64,000 bases of DNA from contig NZ_CP067087.1 in NCBI RefSeq assembly GCF_016745095.1, positions 2,220,501 through 2,284,500 of the forward strand, given 5' to 3'. Made by a program: the position numbers and the translations under genes. The DNA comes from Croceicoccus sp. YJ47. GTDB lineage: Bacteria > Pseudomonadota > Alphaproteobacteria > Sphingomonadales > Sphingomonadaceae. The notes under the pieces were generated by a model that saw only the letters and a list, made by a program, of their open reading frames with translations, ran no database searches and was not told the DNA's origin. Positions 45,882 to 58,830 of this stretch are shown in pieces. The number at the start of each line of letters is the position of its first letter. Position 1 is the first letter of the stretch.

Positions 45882-46859
45882 GTGACCAAGCCCGCCCCCA
45901 GCAATGCCCTCGACCGCGTGCTCGTTCTGGAAATGGTCCGCGTGACGGAGGCGGCCGCGATGGCGGCCTCCCGGCTGGTCGGGCGCGGCGATGAAAAGGC
46001 CGCCGATGCCGCCGCGGTCGAAGCCATGCGCAAGGCGTTCGACGAGCTGTACATGGACGGCACCGTCGTCATCGGCGAGGGCGAGCGCGACGAGGCGCCC
46101 ATGCTCTATATCGGGGAGAAGGTCGGCGGCGCGCCGGGCACGGGCCCGAAGATCGACATCGCGCTCGACCCGCTCGAAGGGACGACGATCACCGCGAAGG
46201 CGGGGCCGAACTCGCTCGCCGTGCTGGCTGCGGCGGAAGAAGGATGCCTGCTCAACGCGCCCGATGTCTACATGGACAAGATCGCGGTCGGCCCCGGCTA
46301 TCCCGCCGACGTGATCGACCTTAACAAGAGTCCGACCGAGAACGTGAAGGCCGTCGCCAAGGCGAAGGGCGTGGAGCCGCACGAGATCATCGCCTGCGTG
46401 CTCGACCGGCCGCGCCATGAAAAGATCATCGCCGAATTGCGCGCGATGGGTTGCGGCATCGTGATGATCCCCGACGGCGACGTTGCCGGCGTGATCGCGA
46501 CGACCGATCCCGACACCACGATCGACATCTACATGGGGTCGGGCGGCGCACCCGAAGGCGTGCTGGCCTGCGCGGCGCTGCGCTGCGTCGGGGGGCAGTT
46601 CAAGGGGCGGCTGCTGTTCCGCAACGACGACGAACGCGCGCGGGCGGCCAAATGGGGGATCGACGATCTCGACCGGATCTACGATCTCACCGATCTGGCG
46701 AAGGGCGACTGCATCTTTGCCGCGACCGGCGTGACCGACGGCTCGCTGCTTCAGGGGGTGAAGCGCCGCAAGGGCGGTCTGGTCACGACCGAAAGCGTCG
46801 TGATGCGCGCATCGTCGGGCACCGTGCGCTGGGTCCGGGGCGAACATCACAACGGGTGA
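45882..46859 (+). CDS. glpX: Class II fructose-1,6-bisphosphatase
   Basis: 325 residues from GTG 45882, whose ribosome site is GGAAGA. It dephosphorylates fructose 1,6-bisphosphate in gluconeogenesis and needs a metal. The GlpX marks are GRGDEKAADAAAVEAMRKAF, the metal/phosphate site VIGEGERDEAPML, the DPLEGTT motif, and GSGGAPEGVLAAAL-like GGAPEGVLACAALRCVGG. The N-terminus is a little shorter than in E. coli. It is co-directional with hom and terminated before prs. Confidence 0.95.
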   Translation: MTKPAPSNALDRVLVLEMVRVTEAAAMAASRLVGRGDEKAADAAAVEAMRKAFDELYMDGTVVIGEGERDEAPMLYIGEKVGGAPGTGPKIDIALDPLEGTTITAKAGPNSLAVLAAAEEGCLLNAPDVYMDKIAVGPGYPADVIDLNKSPTENVKAVAKAKGVEPHEIIACVLDRPRHEKIIAELRAMGCGIVMIPDGDVAGVIATTDPDTTIDIYMGSGGAPEGVLACAALRCVGGQFKGRLLFRNDDERARAAKWGIDDLDRIYDLTDLAKGDCIFAATGVTDGSLLQGVKRRKGGLVTTESVVMRASSGTVRWVRGEHHNG

Positions 46860-46910
46860 GGCGGCGCGGCGCGGCGCGGGTGATGCCGCGCGCCTGCAAC
46901 GGAACGGGAC

Positions 46911-46947
46911 AAAGGGGGCCGCGCGGGATGACCGTGGCGGCCCCTTT
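46911..46947 (+). terminator. Terminator after glpX
   Basis: AAAGGGGGCCGC at 46911-46922 pairs, with one bulged G, with GCGGCCCCTTT at 46937-46947, then CTC. The loop is long, so the signal is moderate. Confidence 0.6.
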
Positions 46948-47072
46948 CTCGTGCGCGGGCGCGTGCCCAATGTTGCAATTGTGCGACCGTGCGCTAGGGA
47001 CGCAAGCCATTGAGGGATCACCAACGGACGGCCCGGACCGGTGCCGCTTTCGACCAATAGCGGGAACGCGCA

Positions 47073-48008
47073 ATGAAGATCATGTCGGGCAATGCCAACC
47101 TGCCGCTGGCGCGGGCCATCGCGGGCTATCTCGAAACGCCGATGACCGATGTCAGCGTGCGGCGGTTCGCGGACGAGGAAATCTTCGTCGAAATCCACGA
47201 GAACGTCCGCGGCGAGGATGTGTTCGTCGTGCAGTCGACCAGCTTTCCCGCCAACGACAATCTGATGGAGCTGCTGATCTGCATCGATGCGCTCAAACGC
47301 GCGTCGGCGCGGCGGATCACGGCGGTCGTCCCCTATTTCGGCTATGCAAGGCAGGACCGCAAGCCCGGCCCGCGCACGCCGATCTCGGCCAAGCTGGTCG
47401 CCGATCTCATCACCCGCGCGGGGGCGGACCGGGTGCTGTCGGTCGATCTGCACGCCGGACAGATTCAGGGTTTCTTCGACATCCCGACCGACAATCTTTA
47501 CGCCGCGCCCGCGATGGCCGCGGATATTCAGGCGCGCTACGGCGATCAGGATCTGATGGTCGTATCGCCCGACGTCGGCGGCGTGGTGCGTGCACGGGCA
47601 CTGGCCAAGCGGCTCGACAATGCGCCGCTCGCCATCGTGGACAAGCGGCGCGACCGGCCCGGCGAATCGGAGGTGATGAACATCATCGGCGAGGTCGAGG
47701 GCCGGCATTGCATCCTCATCGACGACATCATCGATTCGGGCGGCACGCTGTGCAACGCGGCGCAGGCGCTGCTCGATCAGGGGGCGAAATCGGTCGCGGC
47801 CTATATCACCCATGGCGTGCTTTCGGGCGGCGCGGTGGCCAAGGTCTCGGGCAGTGCGCTGACCGAACTGGTCATCACCGACACGATCCGCGCGACCGAT
47901 GCCGCGCGCGACAGCGACAAGATCCGCATCCTGTCCATCGCCACGCTCATCGGGGAGGCGATTCGCCGCATCGCCGATGAAAGCAGCGTGTCGAGCCTGT
48001 TCGACTGA
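47073..48008 (+). CDS. prs: Ribose-phosphate diphosphokinase (PRPP synthetase)
   Basis: 311 residues. It makes PRPP for nucleotide, histidine and tryptophan synthesis. The starting [13 protein letters not shown], the catalytic flexible loop [12 protein letters not shown] (here [12 protein letters not shown]), the ribose-5-phosphate loop region [16 protein letters not shown] and [16 protein letters not shown] are all present. The stop overlaps the hisN start by a base (TGATG), which links PRPP production to the histidine-phosphatase gene in one transcript. Confidence 0.96.
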   Translation: MKIMSGNANLPLARAIAGYLETPMTDVSVRRFADEEIFVEIHENVRGEDVFVVQSTSFPANDNLMELLICIDALKRASARRITAVVPYFGYARQDRKPGPRTPISAKLVADLITRAGADRVLSVDLHAGQIQGFFDIPTDNLYAAPAMAADIQARYGDQDLMVVSPDVGGVVRARALAKRLDNAPLAIVDKRRDRPGESEVMNIIGEVEGRHCILIDDIIDSGGTLCNAAQALLDQGAKSVAAYITHGVLSGGAVAKVSGSALTELVITDTIRATDAARDSDKIRILSIATLIGEAIRRIADESSVSSLFD

Positions 48009-48790
48009 TGCGGATCGCGGACGATATCGCGCTGGCGGAGCGCCTCGCCGATGCTGCGGGCGCGGCGATCCGGCCGTATTTCCGCACCGCGCTCGACACA
48101 GAGCGCAAGGGCGATGCCAGCCCGGTCACCGTCGCCGACCGGGAGGCGGAGTCCGCGATGCGCGACATTCTCACGGCCGAGCGGCCCGAGGACGGCATCA
48201 TTGGCGAGGAATACGGCGTCGAACGGGCCGGGGCGAAACGTCAATGGGTGCTCGACCCGATTGACGGCACGGCGGGCTTCCTCGCGGGGCGGGCGATGTT
48301 CGGCACGCTGATCGCATTGATGGTGGATGGCTGGCCGGTGCTCGGCGTGCTGGATCAGCCGATCGCGGGCGAACGCTGGATCGGGGCGGCGGGGCTGCCG
48401 ACGACGCTGAACGGGGCGGAGGTGCGCACGCGCCGGTGCCGCGAGCTGAGCGAGGCGACGCTGGCCACCACAGGGCCGCATTATTTCGACGATCACGACG
48501 GCGAACATTTCATGGGGCTTGCGGCCAAGACCGATCACAAGCGCATGGTGATGGGCGGCGATTGCTACAATTATGCCATGCTGGCGACTGGGCAGCTCGA
48601 CATCGTGGCGGAGGCCGGGCTGAAGCTTTACGACTGGGCCGCGCTGGTTCCCATCGTGGAGGGCGCGGGCGGGACCATGGCCGACTGGAACGGCGATCCG
48701 CTCAATGCGACGAGCGACGGACACGTGATCGCACTGGGCGAACCGGCGCGGCTCGAAGAGGTGGTTGAAGCGCTCGCCTGTCATCACTAG
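48008..48790 (+). CDS. hisN: Inositol monophosphatase family histidinol-phosphatase
   Basis: 260 residues. The metal-binding marks are VTVADREAE, the GEE at 66-68 (IIGEEYG), DPIDGTAGF at 83-90 and KLYDWAALVPIVEGAGG near the end. These are the IMPase fold; the histidinol-phosphatase name rests on similarity to the HisN class, as opposed to SuhB, which is more divergent and usually starts differently. It should remove phosphate from histidinol phosphate. It is coupled to prs and is followed by a short membrane-protein gene. Confidence 0.82.
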   Translation: MRIADDIALAERLADAAGAAIRPYFRTALDTERKGDASPVTVADREAESAMRDILTAERPEDGIIGEEYGVERAGAKRQWVLDPIDGTAGFLAGRAMFGTLIALMVDGWPVLGVLDQPIAGERWIGAAGLPTTLNGAEVRTRRCRELSEATLATTGPHYFDDHDGEHFMGLAAKTDHKRMVMGGDCYNYAMLATGQLDIVAEAGLKLYDWAALVPIVEGAGGTMADWNGDPLNATSDGHVIALGEPARLEEVVEALACHH

Positions 48791-48850
48791 GCTGCCCGTC
48801 ACGGGTTGTTAAGCATCCCCATGCAACCCTGCCATCTGCATGGGCCGGGG

Positions 48851-49078
48851 ATGACGGACGGACGAATCGTGATATCTTTGTTCAAGGCGATTTTTCCGGC
48901 AGCCCTCATGACCTGGATCGTGGCGAAGGTCGCGGCGATGCAGGGGACGCGCGCCGGCGTGCTCAACGTGCACTGGGTGATCATCGGCGACTGGAGCACC
49001 TATTGGTCGTGGCCGATGATGGGCATCGCGCTCGGCCTGTGCTGGTCGATCACCTTCATGCTCGATTCCCTGCGATAG
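48851..49078 (+). CDS. Small two-helix membrane protein, unknown function
   Basis: 75 residues if ATG 48851 is used; GTG 48869 is another option. Two hydrophobic helices: LFKAIFPAALMTWIVAKVAAM and WSWPMMGIALGLCWSITFML, separated by a short loop with WVIIGDWSTYWSW. No family recognised. The codon use matches its neighbours, so it is probably a real gene. It is in the space between hisN and the ribosomal-protein operon, separated from rpmI by 134 bp. Confidence 0.6.
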   Translation: MTDGRIVISLFKAIFPAALMTWIVAKVAAMQGTRAGVLNVHWVIIGDWSTYWSWPMMGIALGLCWSITFMLDSLR

Positions 49079-49212
49079 GGTGCGCGAAGGCTTGCAATGT
49101 TCGTCGCGCCCGGTTATGCGCGCGGCTTCCATCGACACGTGATTTCCAAAGCCGGCCTGGCGACAAGGGCTGCCAGGGCTGGTCGGACGTGTTTCTATAC
49201 AAGGAGACGAAA

Positions 49213-49416
49213 ATGCCCAAGCTCAAGACGAAGAGCGGCGTGAAGAAGCGCTTCAAGCTCACCGCGACCGGCAAGGTCAAGCATGGCGTGGTAAGCAAGC
49301 GCCACCGCCTGATGAGCCATAACGCCAAGTATATCCGCCAGCAGCGCGGCACGAAGGTGTTGTCCGATGCGGACACCGCGACCATCAAGAAATGGGCGCC
49401 CTACGGGCTGAACTGA
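49213..49416 (+). CDS. rpmI: 50S ribosomal protein L35
   Basis: 67 residues, the normal length, preceded by AAGGAGACGAAA. It begins MPKLKTKSGVKKRFKLTATG and keeps HRLMSHNAKYIRQQRG; basic throughout. It is cotranscribed with rplT 12 bp later. In many bacteria infC precedes the pair, which is not the case here. Confidence 0.97.
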   Translation: MPKLKTKSGVKKRFKLTATGKVKHGVVSKRHRLMSHNAKYIRQQRGTKVLSDADTATIKKWAPYGLN

Positions 49417-49428
49417 GGAGCATAGACA

Positions 49429-49788
49429 ATGGCACGCATCAAACGTGGTACGACCACGCGTCAGAAGCACAAAAGGCTTCTCGAACAGGCCAAGGGTTAC
49501 CGGGGCCGCCGCAAGAACACGATTCGCGTCGCGCGTCAGGCCGTCGAAAAGGCCGGCCAGTACGCCTATCGCGATCGCAAGGTTAAGAAGCGCAATTTCC
49601 GCGCCCTCTGGATTCAGCGCATCAACGCCGCGGTCCGCGCCGAAGGCCTGACCTATTCGCAGTTCATGCACGGCACGAAGCTTGCCGGCATCGAGCTCGA
49701 CCGCAAGGTGATGGCCGATCTCGCCATGAACGAAAGCGCGGCCTTCGCTGCGATCATCGCTCAGGCGAAGAAGGCGCTGCCCGCGTAA
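49429..49788 (+). CDS. rplT: 50S ribosomal protein L20
   Basis: 119 residues with the conserved start [19 protein letters not shown] and the segments [37 protein letters not shown] and [13 protein letters not shown]. The protein binds 23S rRNA early in assembly. The gene ends the short operon at a strong terminator; pheS and pheT, which often follow, are not here and the next gene is convergent. Confidence 0.97.
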   Translation: MARIKRGTTTRQKHKRLLEQAKGYRGRRKNTIRVARQAVEKAGQYAYRDRKVKKRNFRALWIQRINAAVRAEGLTYSQFMHGTKLAGIELDRKVMADLAMNESAAFAAIIAQAKKALPA

Positions 49789-49810
49789 GACTACGCTGGC
49801 AACCGAACGC

Positions 49811-49849
49811 AAAAAAGGCGCGGGGGCAAATGCCTCCCGCGCCTTTTTT
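49811..49849. terminator. Bidirectional terminator after rplT
   Basis: GGCGCGGG (49817-49824) pairs with CCCGCGCC (49836-49843), extended by GGC/GCC inside, with six A before and six T after, so it serves rplT and the convergent amidohydrolase gene. Confidence 0.88.
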
Positions 49850-49887
49850 CATGGACGCCGCCCCGGTGAGGGGGCGGCGCCTCTCCG

Positions 49888-53226
<3,339 letters not shown>

Positions 53227-53297
53227 GAACGATCCCGAAGCATCAAAAGGATCGCCACCCTAGACCGGAACCGACCGACTGCAAGGATGCGATGCGA

Positions 53298-53332
53298 AAG
53301 GGGCGCGGCGGTGCCGAACCGCCGCGCCCCTT
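53298..53332 (-). terminator. Hairpin terminator after the globin-coupled receptor gene
   Basis: AAGGGGCGCGGCGGT (53298-53312) pairs perfectly with ACCGCCGCGCCCCTT (53318-53332) over a five-base loop; only a short T-rich tail follows on the minus strand. Confidence 0.65.
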
Positions 53333-53361
53333 GTCGCGCATTTGGTGCCGTCCGCCCGCGG

Positions 53362-54822
53362 TCAGCCGTGCGTCCCCGTCCGATTGCCGCGCGCATTGTC
53401 GTTGGCGAGGGAGGGGCGGGTCGCCGTTCCGCCCTCGCTCGTCCGGAAGGTGGAGACCAGTTCGGTGAGCTCCTGCGATTCATTGGCGAGGCTGCGGGCC
53501 GCTGCGGTGGATTCCTCGACCATGGCGGCGTTCTGCTGCGTCATGGTGTCCATCCGCCCGACGGCAAGGTTCACCTGCGTGAGATTGGTGGATTGCGTTT
53601 CCGCCGACACCGCGATCTCGTCGACAGACGCGCTGACTTCGCCCACGCGGCCGACGATCTTGGTCAGCAGCTCGCCGGTTTCGCCGACCAGCTTCACGCC
53701 ATTGGTGACCTGCTTGGAGCTGTTGGTGATGAGATCCTTGATATCCTTGGCCGCATCCGCCGACCGCTGTGCCAGGGCGCGGACTTCGTTCGCGACAACG
53801 GCAAAACCCTTGCCCGCATCGCCGGCGCGTGCCGCCTCGACCCCGGCGTTGAGCGCGAGGAGGTTGGTCTGAAACGCGATGCCGTCGATCACGCTGATGA
53901 TCTGGGAAATCTCCTGCGACGAGGTTTCGATCTCACCCATGGCGGCGGTCGCCTTTTCGACCACCTTGCCGCCGTCGGTCGCCTCTTCGTGCGCCGCGCT
54001 GATCGAGCGCTGCACTTCGATGACGCGGCCGGCGGTTTCCTTCACGATGCCGGTGACCTGGTTCATGGCCGCGGCGGTTTCCTCGAGGCTGGCGGCCTGC
54101 TGTTCGTTGCGATTGGCAAGATCGTCCGATGCGGCGCGGATTTCGGCCGAGGCGGTCGACATCGACTGCACCCCGGAAATCACGGCCAGCATGGTTTCCT
54201 GTAACGATTCCATCGCCGTGTTGAAATCCTTTTCCGCCTGCGCGAACTCGCTGGGCAGTTCGGACATGCGGGTGGTGAGATCGCCTTCGGCCAGACGGGC
54301 GAGCGACTTGCTCATCGATTCGATGACGAGATGGATGTTCTGCTCGTTCCGGTCGAAATAGGTGGAGAGCGCGATATCCATGTCGAGCAGCGATGCACGC
54401 ACCAGGAGCGAGACATCCTCCGCCAGCCTTTTGCGTCCGGGCAGGAAGCGTTGCACCCCCGGCGCGATGAGCGCGTGGATGGTTTCATCGAGGATGAGCG
54501 AATAGCCGCCGATATACCATTTCGGCTTCAGATCGATGCGGGCGTGAACCTCGCCAATGACCTTCGAGCGTTCGAGATAGGCATCGTTCAGCCCTTGCGA
54601 GAACAGTTTTTGCCAGTGGGTTTTCTGGGCCGACTTGGCGCGGGCGATCTGCTGTCCGCCGGAAAACATCGCGGCCAGATGGGGCGTGCCCTGTATCTTG
54701 GCGTAAAATCGCGAAATCGCGCTGTCGAGGAACTTGTCGAGCTTGCGTCCCAACTTCTGCAAACGGCCATCGGAAGCGTCCAGCTCGTAAAATGCGACGC
54801 GATCGTGAATGGAATTTTTCAT
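53362..54822 (-). CDS. Globin-coupled chemoreceptor (HemAT-like)
   Basis: 486 residues from ATG 54822; ATG 54852 adds ten residues. The N-terminal domain (about 1-165) is a protoglobin: FYAKIQGTPHLAAMF, KSAQKTHWQKLFSQGLNDAY and IGEVHARIDLKPKWYIGGYS, whose His is the likely heme ligand. No membrane helices, so a soluble receptor. A HAMP-like helix and a signalling domain follow, with IDGIAFQTNLLALNAGVEAA at the tip. It likely senses O2 or another heme ligand and acts through CheA/CheW. It ends RGNRTGTHG and lacks the DWSEF-like tether of the other receptor. Confidence 0.9.
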   Translation of the reverse strand: MKNSIHDRVAFYELDASDGRLQKLGRKLDKFLDSAISRFYAKIQGTPHLAAMFSGGQQIARAKSAQKTHWQKLFSQGLNDAYLERSKVIGEVHARIDLKPKWYIGGYSLILDETIHALIAPGVQRFLPGRKRLAEDVSLLVRASLLDMDIALSTYFDRNEQNIHLVIESMSKSLARLAEGDLTTRMSELPSEFAQAEKDFNTAMESLQETMLAVISGVQSMSTASAEIRAASDDLANRNEQQAASLEETAAAMNQVTGIVKETAGRVIEVQRSISAAHEEATDGGKVVEKATAAMGEIETSSQEISQIISVIDGIAFQTNLLALNAGVEAARAGDAGKGFAVVANEVRALAQRSADAAKDIKDLITNSSKQVTNGVKLVGETGELLTKIVGRVGEVSASVDEIAVSAETQSTNLTQVNLAVGRMDTMTQQNAAMVEESTAAARSLANESQELTELVSTFRTSEGGTATRPSLANDNARGNRTGTHG

Positions 54823-55182
54823 GTTCTGCCCCCAGGAACCGTCGGGAAACACGGGGTGAATGAGCGATCCAGTTCATTCGGCTGACTGCGCCATTTCGGG
54901 CAAGGCCGGTTCGCCGACATGGCGCCCGGATGCATCCTGCGTGTCATCCTGTTACCCCGCGCGGATCGGGTCCGCCCGCTTGTGCCCGAAGAACGCCGAA
55001 TGCGTTTCTCCGGAAAAATCAAAACCTGTCCGGTGCTCCGATCACTGCGGCGCATCTGACATGACGATGATTATGCGGAAATCGGGAAAGCTCGCCTTGC
55101 AAGGCGGATAGGGGCAATCGCGTAATGCGATCGCCGGTTCCGCACTATCGGGTCCACATATGGACCTTTTGCCGCGAACGGG
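54823..55182. other. Intergenic region, no gene
   Basis: About 360 bp. Includes the inverted repeat GGTCCA-CATA-TGGACC at 55151-55166 with TTTT on the plus strand, but no plus-strand gene ends here. Otherwise nothing recognised. Confidence 0.4.
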
Positions 55183-55962
55183 TCAGACGAAGCCTCGCTC
55201 CTTGAGAGAAACGTGGCCGCTGCTGCTCATGATGATGTGATCGACGACGCTGACGTCCATCAATCGTCCCGCCTCGGCAATGCGGTTGGTCAGCTTGATA
55301 TCGGCCTGGCTCGGCTCGGGATCGCCGCTCGGATGGTTGTGCACGAGGATCAGCGCGGTCGCCCCGAGGTTGCAGGCCCGGTGAATGACCTCGCGCGGGT
55401 GCATGGCGGATTCGCTGATGGATCCGTCGCTCAGGTGCTCGTCCTTGATCAGTTCCAGCTTGCCATTGAGATAGAGCACGCGCGCCCGCTCGCGCTTCAG
55501 ATGGTTGAGATCGGTGGCAAGATAATCGAGCAGCGTCTTCCAGTTGTTGAGCACCGGCGCCTGACGCAATTCGGTCGCGGCGAGATGTTTCGACGCGACG
55601 AGCGCGATTTTCAACGCGCCGATCACCATGTCGCCGACCCCGTAGATCCGCCGCAATTCGTTGGGATCGGCGTTAAGCAGGGCGGAGATCGACCCGAAAT
55701 GTTCGAGCAGCCTCTTGGCCAGCGGCTTGGTATCGCGCCGTTCGATCGCGGCGAAGAGGAGGAATTCGACCACCTCGTAATCCGCCAGCGAATCGTGGTC
55801 CCCCTCGATCAGCCGCTTGCGCAGGCGGGCGCGGTGACCCCATCCGGCATGCGTTTTTCGGCCTGCATCCTCGGAGCGACCGGGCCGCTGCTCGTTGAGC
55901 GAGGTGGGCATCCTGCTGCGCCAGGCGTCGGGATCCTCGAAAGGCTGGTCGTTGTCCTGCAT
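55183..55962 (-). CDS. radC: RadC family JAB-domain protein
   Basis: 259 residues from ATG 55962; a longer frame opens at 56094 but adds a basic, low-similarity tail. The N-terminal helix-hairpin-helix-like part is HRARLRKRLIEGDHDSLADY, and LAKRLLEHFGSISALLNADP follows. The JAMM/MPN-like motif HNHPSGDPEPSQAD comes near 205 with its upstream ARVLYLNGKLELIKDEH. Despite the name, RadC's role in DNA repair is not established; it may act on DNA or be linked to anti-phage functions. There is no partner gene nearby. Confidence 0.9.
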   Translation of the reverse strand: MQDNDQPFEDPDAWRSRMPTSLNEQRPGRSEDAGRKTHAGWGHRARLRKRLIEGDHDSLADYEVVEFLLFAAIERRDTKPLAKRLLEHFGSISALLNADPNELRRIYGVGDMVIGALKIALVASKHLAATELRQAPVLNNWKTLLDYLATDLNHLKRERARVLYLNGKLELIKDEHLSDGSISESAMHPREVIHRACNLGATALILVHNHPSGDPEPSQADIKLTNRIAEAGRLMDVSVVDHIIMSSSGHVSLKERGFV

Positions 55963-56349
55963 AGATTCGATCCGCTGCGATTCGGAAAAATTCGTGCCGC
56001 TCACGATAACCGGCACGGGCAGGTTGGCCACCTTCGATTTTCGCCGCGTACATCGCGCCGGGCGAGAGTGGGCGCGCCGCAAAACGTGCCGCATGTGCCG
56101 AGGACGTGCCGGTGCGGCATGATGCGGCAGGTTCGTCGAACGTTACGAACATGGCTTCCCGATCAGGACCGCAGGTGTCGTTCGCGACGAGCGGGACCGC
56201 ACCGATGACCGATGCCGATGGACGGCATGCGCGTGATGCGCGTATCGGGGCCGACAGGCCGGGCCCGCTGCCGGGAAATTGGTTGGGCGGGCAAGCGGCA
56301 GGGCGGAAACGGGCCGAATGTTTACAACGCTATCGAACGGGATTTTTGG

Positions 56350-56652
56350 ATGAGCGACGAAGACTATGTTTACGACGAGGAGAGCGGCGAATGGATGCCC
56401 GCCTCGCAATTGGCGGACCGCACGGCGGCGCCCACGACGGTCGAGGTTCGCGATGCGGTCGGCAATGTCCTGACCGATGGTGACCAGGTCACGCTGATCA
56501 AGGATTTGAACGTGAAGGGGGCGGGGCAGACTCTCAAACGCGGCACGGTGATCAAGTCGATCCGCCTGACCGGCGACGAACAGGAAATCGATTGCCGATA
56601 CGAAGGCATCAAGGGTCTGGTCCTGCGCGCCGAGTTCGTTCGCAAGCGATGA
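56350..56652 (+). CDS. PhnA/YjdM C-terminal domain protein without zinc ribbon
   Basis: 100 residues from ATG 56350. Residues 30-100 fit the PhnA/YjdM domain: VEVRDAVGNVLTDGDQVTLI, KDLNVKGAGQTLKRGTVIKS, IRLTGDEQEIDCRYEGIKG and LVLRAEFVRK. In the complete family a CxxC...CxxC zinc ribbon precedes; here the N-terminus is instead acidic and aromatic (MSDEDYVYDEESGEWMPASQ) with no cysteines. The function of YjdM is unknown; despite its old name, phosphonate use is not supported. Upstream in-frame codons to 56212 look non-coding. Confidence 0.78.
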   Translation: MSDEDYVYDEESGEWMPASQLADRTAAPTTVEVRDAVGNVLTDGDQVTLIKDLNVKGAGQTLKRGTVIKSIRLTGDEQEIDCRYEGIKGLVLRAEFVRKR

Positions 56653-56944
56653 CGTACCCGGGCGGGTCTGCGAACGGTGCCGACCCTCCCGATGATACGT
56701 GATGATCTGATGGCTGTCGTTCGGTGCGGCTTAGGCCCGGCCCGCCCGGTGAGCACGTTGCCGTGCTGTCGCGCCGTATCCTCGGCCGCAAGGGCCGGGT
56801 GCGCGCTGTTGCCGGTGGCCATGGCACGGACGTTTTTTGGATTGCGCGGGAAGTCCCCGAACTGCGCGCTAGATTGGAAATGGGCGGAGCCCCGACCGAG
56901 AAGCACGGCTTTGATGCATGGCAAGACGCTTGTGGGAAGGGGGC

Positions 56945-57020
<76 letters not shown>

Positions 57021-57374
57021 ATACCGCACAAGTCTGCGGTTCCTGAGACTTACAGGCGCAGATCGGAAGGGCCGCTAGGATCCTTCGAATGCTCCTGGTT
57101 CCGTCGTTATTCCATCGGTATCGCGCCCGGGCCCGACGTTCCCACAGGCACGACACGCCGCTGATGATCTGCTTCGGCTGATGAGTCAACGCCAGAAAAC
57201 GAGGGGTCATCTGCGGAAGAGCCCGCTTGCGTGGACCTCACCCGACCGTAGCGACCGCTACGTCCGGTGCGGCAGGATGCCTTTCACGAAAGCGGATCCG
57301 CATCTATCCGAACGCGGGGGCGCGTTCCGGCCTAAGCGCGCATCCGGTGAAAGCCCGCCGCGCAAGCTATGGGC
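57021..57374. other. Region between tRNA-Thr and the pseudogene pair, nothing recognised
   Basis: Plus-strand frames run through it but have no family resemblance. No second copy of the tRNA 3' end was noticed within the neighbourhood, so an attachment site cannot be proved. Confidence 0.35.
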
Positions 57375-58053
57375 TCAGTTCCTTCGGACGAGGCGCGCCT
57401 GCGTGACATCGTATTCGAACCGGGTGATGGACCCATCCCTGATTCGTTCGACAGCCGCGCCTATCACGTGGATCGGGACCAGGAACAATTCGCGGCTGCA
57501 CGGGATTGCCGAATCGGTCGGCGATCGCAATGTCGATCTGGGCCGCGCCGAAGGCGCGGTGGTTGAGCCGTTCCAGCTTTGTCCGGTTAATATTGAAAAG
57601 GTGATATTCGGCGACGATCTCGACCTCCGCCATGAGGAAGGCGGTTGCCGCCGCGCATCCGCCACGCGCCTTTCGATACTCATGCTGGTAACCCCGATCT
57701 TGTGCAACGAGGTCCCGGCGCCCGGCAATGTGGAGGTGGTCCGACTTGCTGCGCAGGACGAAACTGTCGTCGATCGCCGGCGCGGCAGGAAGCGCGTGCG
57801 TATCGAGCGGCACAAGCAGTTCGCGCGCCTCGTCGAGCGCGCGCATGCCGTCGAACCGAACGGCATAGATCCGCTCGAATATGTCGCGATCCTCGCTATG
57901 CTGCGGCGCGCGGTCGTTCTGTTCGCGGAAACGGACGATATCCTCGAACCCTGCGATGATCCGTTCTTCGCGCAGCGGATAGGTTGGCGCCTTGACCGGC
58001 GCGATGTCGACGCCGAGCGCTGACCGCAGTTCCTCATCGGACAGATTAGCCAC
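57375..58053 (-). pseudogene. GIY-YIG nuclease family protein, frameshifted and internally deleted
   Basis: From GTG 58053 the frame gives VANLSDEELRSALGVDIAPV and IIAGFEDIVRFREQNDR, APQHSEDRDIFERIYAVR, the known start of this family. It then jumps to VLRSKSDHLHIAGRRDLV, skipping what should be about 150 residues. The catalytic part is spread over two frames: HKIGVTSMSIERRVADA, then FLMAEVEIVAEYHLF with NRTKLERLNHRAFGAAQIDI, then ELFLVPIHVIGAAVERIRDG to the stop at 57375. Frame changes fall near 57702-57708, 57641-57656 and 57491-57495. It is no longer an intact nuclease. Confidence 0.75.
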
Positions 58054-58830
58054 GGGCCGCCGCCTGCGCGCGATGGCGGGCAAATGCGGCGACACACTCG
58101 GCCAGCCGCTTCTCCCACCCATCCTGCGACGTGATTTCGGGCAGCGGGCCGCGCGCCTTCTCGAAGCGCAAGGCGCATGCGGCAAGCTCGCGCGCGTCCT
58201 CCGGCTGGATCTAAATGTTTTTCGCGGTGATGACGGATTGCACCTGCTGCAGCACGGTTTCGTTCATCGCCTTGGCGAACACGGCACAGGTCGCGTCGCA
58301 CGGGTTGATGCTGTCGATGAGCGCGGTTTTCGACCGCTCCGTACCGACGTCGGCCATGCCGCTCGCCACCGCCTTCGCCTTTAGCGTGAGGTCGAGCGCG
58401 GAGATCGCGTGTTGCCGCACCACCGCATGATCCTCGGCGCTGAGATCGGGATAGCGATCGCGAACGATCTTGCCCATCTTGCGCTGGATCAGCTCCTGCG
58501 GCACGGTTTCCTCGTTTAACAGGCCTTGCTCCAGGCTGCTTTTGTCCTGCACGAATTGCGTGATGAACTCGTTCAGGTCGTCCTTGCAGATCCGCTGCGC
58601 CTCATCGCTCTTCGGCTCGAAGAGCTCATTTATCACGACATGGACCTGCCCCGTATCGTCGCGCACGCCGACATTGTTTTCGGCGTCGCTGTATCCGCCC
58701 GGGCCATAGTCGAAATCGTCGAGCGGGCCTGGTTCCTTCGGGGTGAAGTGGAGGCGGGGGGCTAGCACCTGCGCCATGAGCAGGCTTGCCGCGACCGCGT
58801 TGGGATAGCGCCCGCTCACCCCGGAGGACG
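58046..58830 (-). pseudogene. C-terminal fragment of a large helicase-like protein, with an in-frame stop
   Basis: One frame reads FDYGPGGYSDAENNVGVRDD, VINELFEPKSDEAQRICKDD, LIQRKMGKIVRDRYPDLSAE and VLQQVQSVITAKNI, then TAG at 58213-58211, then continues IQPEDARELAACALRFEKAR to TAA at 58048-58046, overlapping the GIY-YIG start. The same series of blocks ends the DEAD/DEAH helicases that sit upstream of GIY-YIG genes in related genomes (from memory). No helicase motif remains, and a short deletion seems to follow TALIDSINP. The open frame upstream to 58966 looks non-homologous. It is a truncated relic. Confidence 0.6.

Noticed and set aside
45807-47813. 668-codon minus-strand frame over glpX and prs
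   Set aside because: It covers two well-conserved plus-strand genes and has no family resemblance; it follows from high GC.
55151-55170. Hairpin plus TTTT as a terminator
   Set aside because: No plus-strand gene ends there, and the minus strand lacks a T run, so it is only an inverted repeat.
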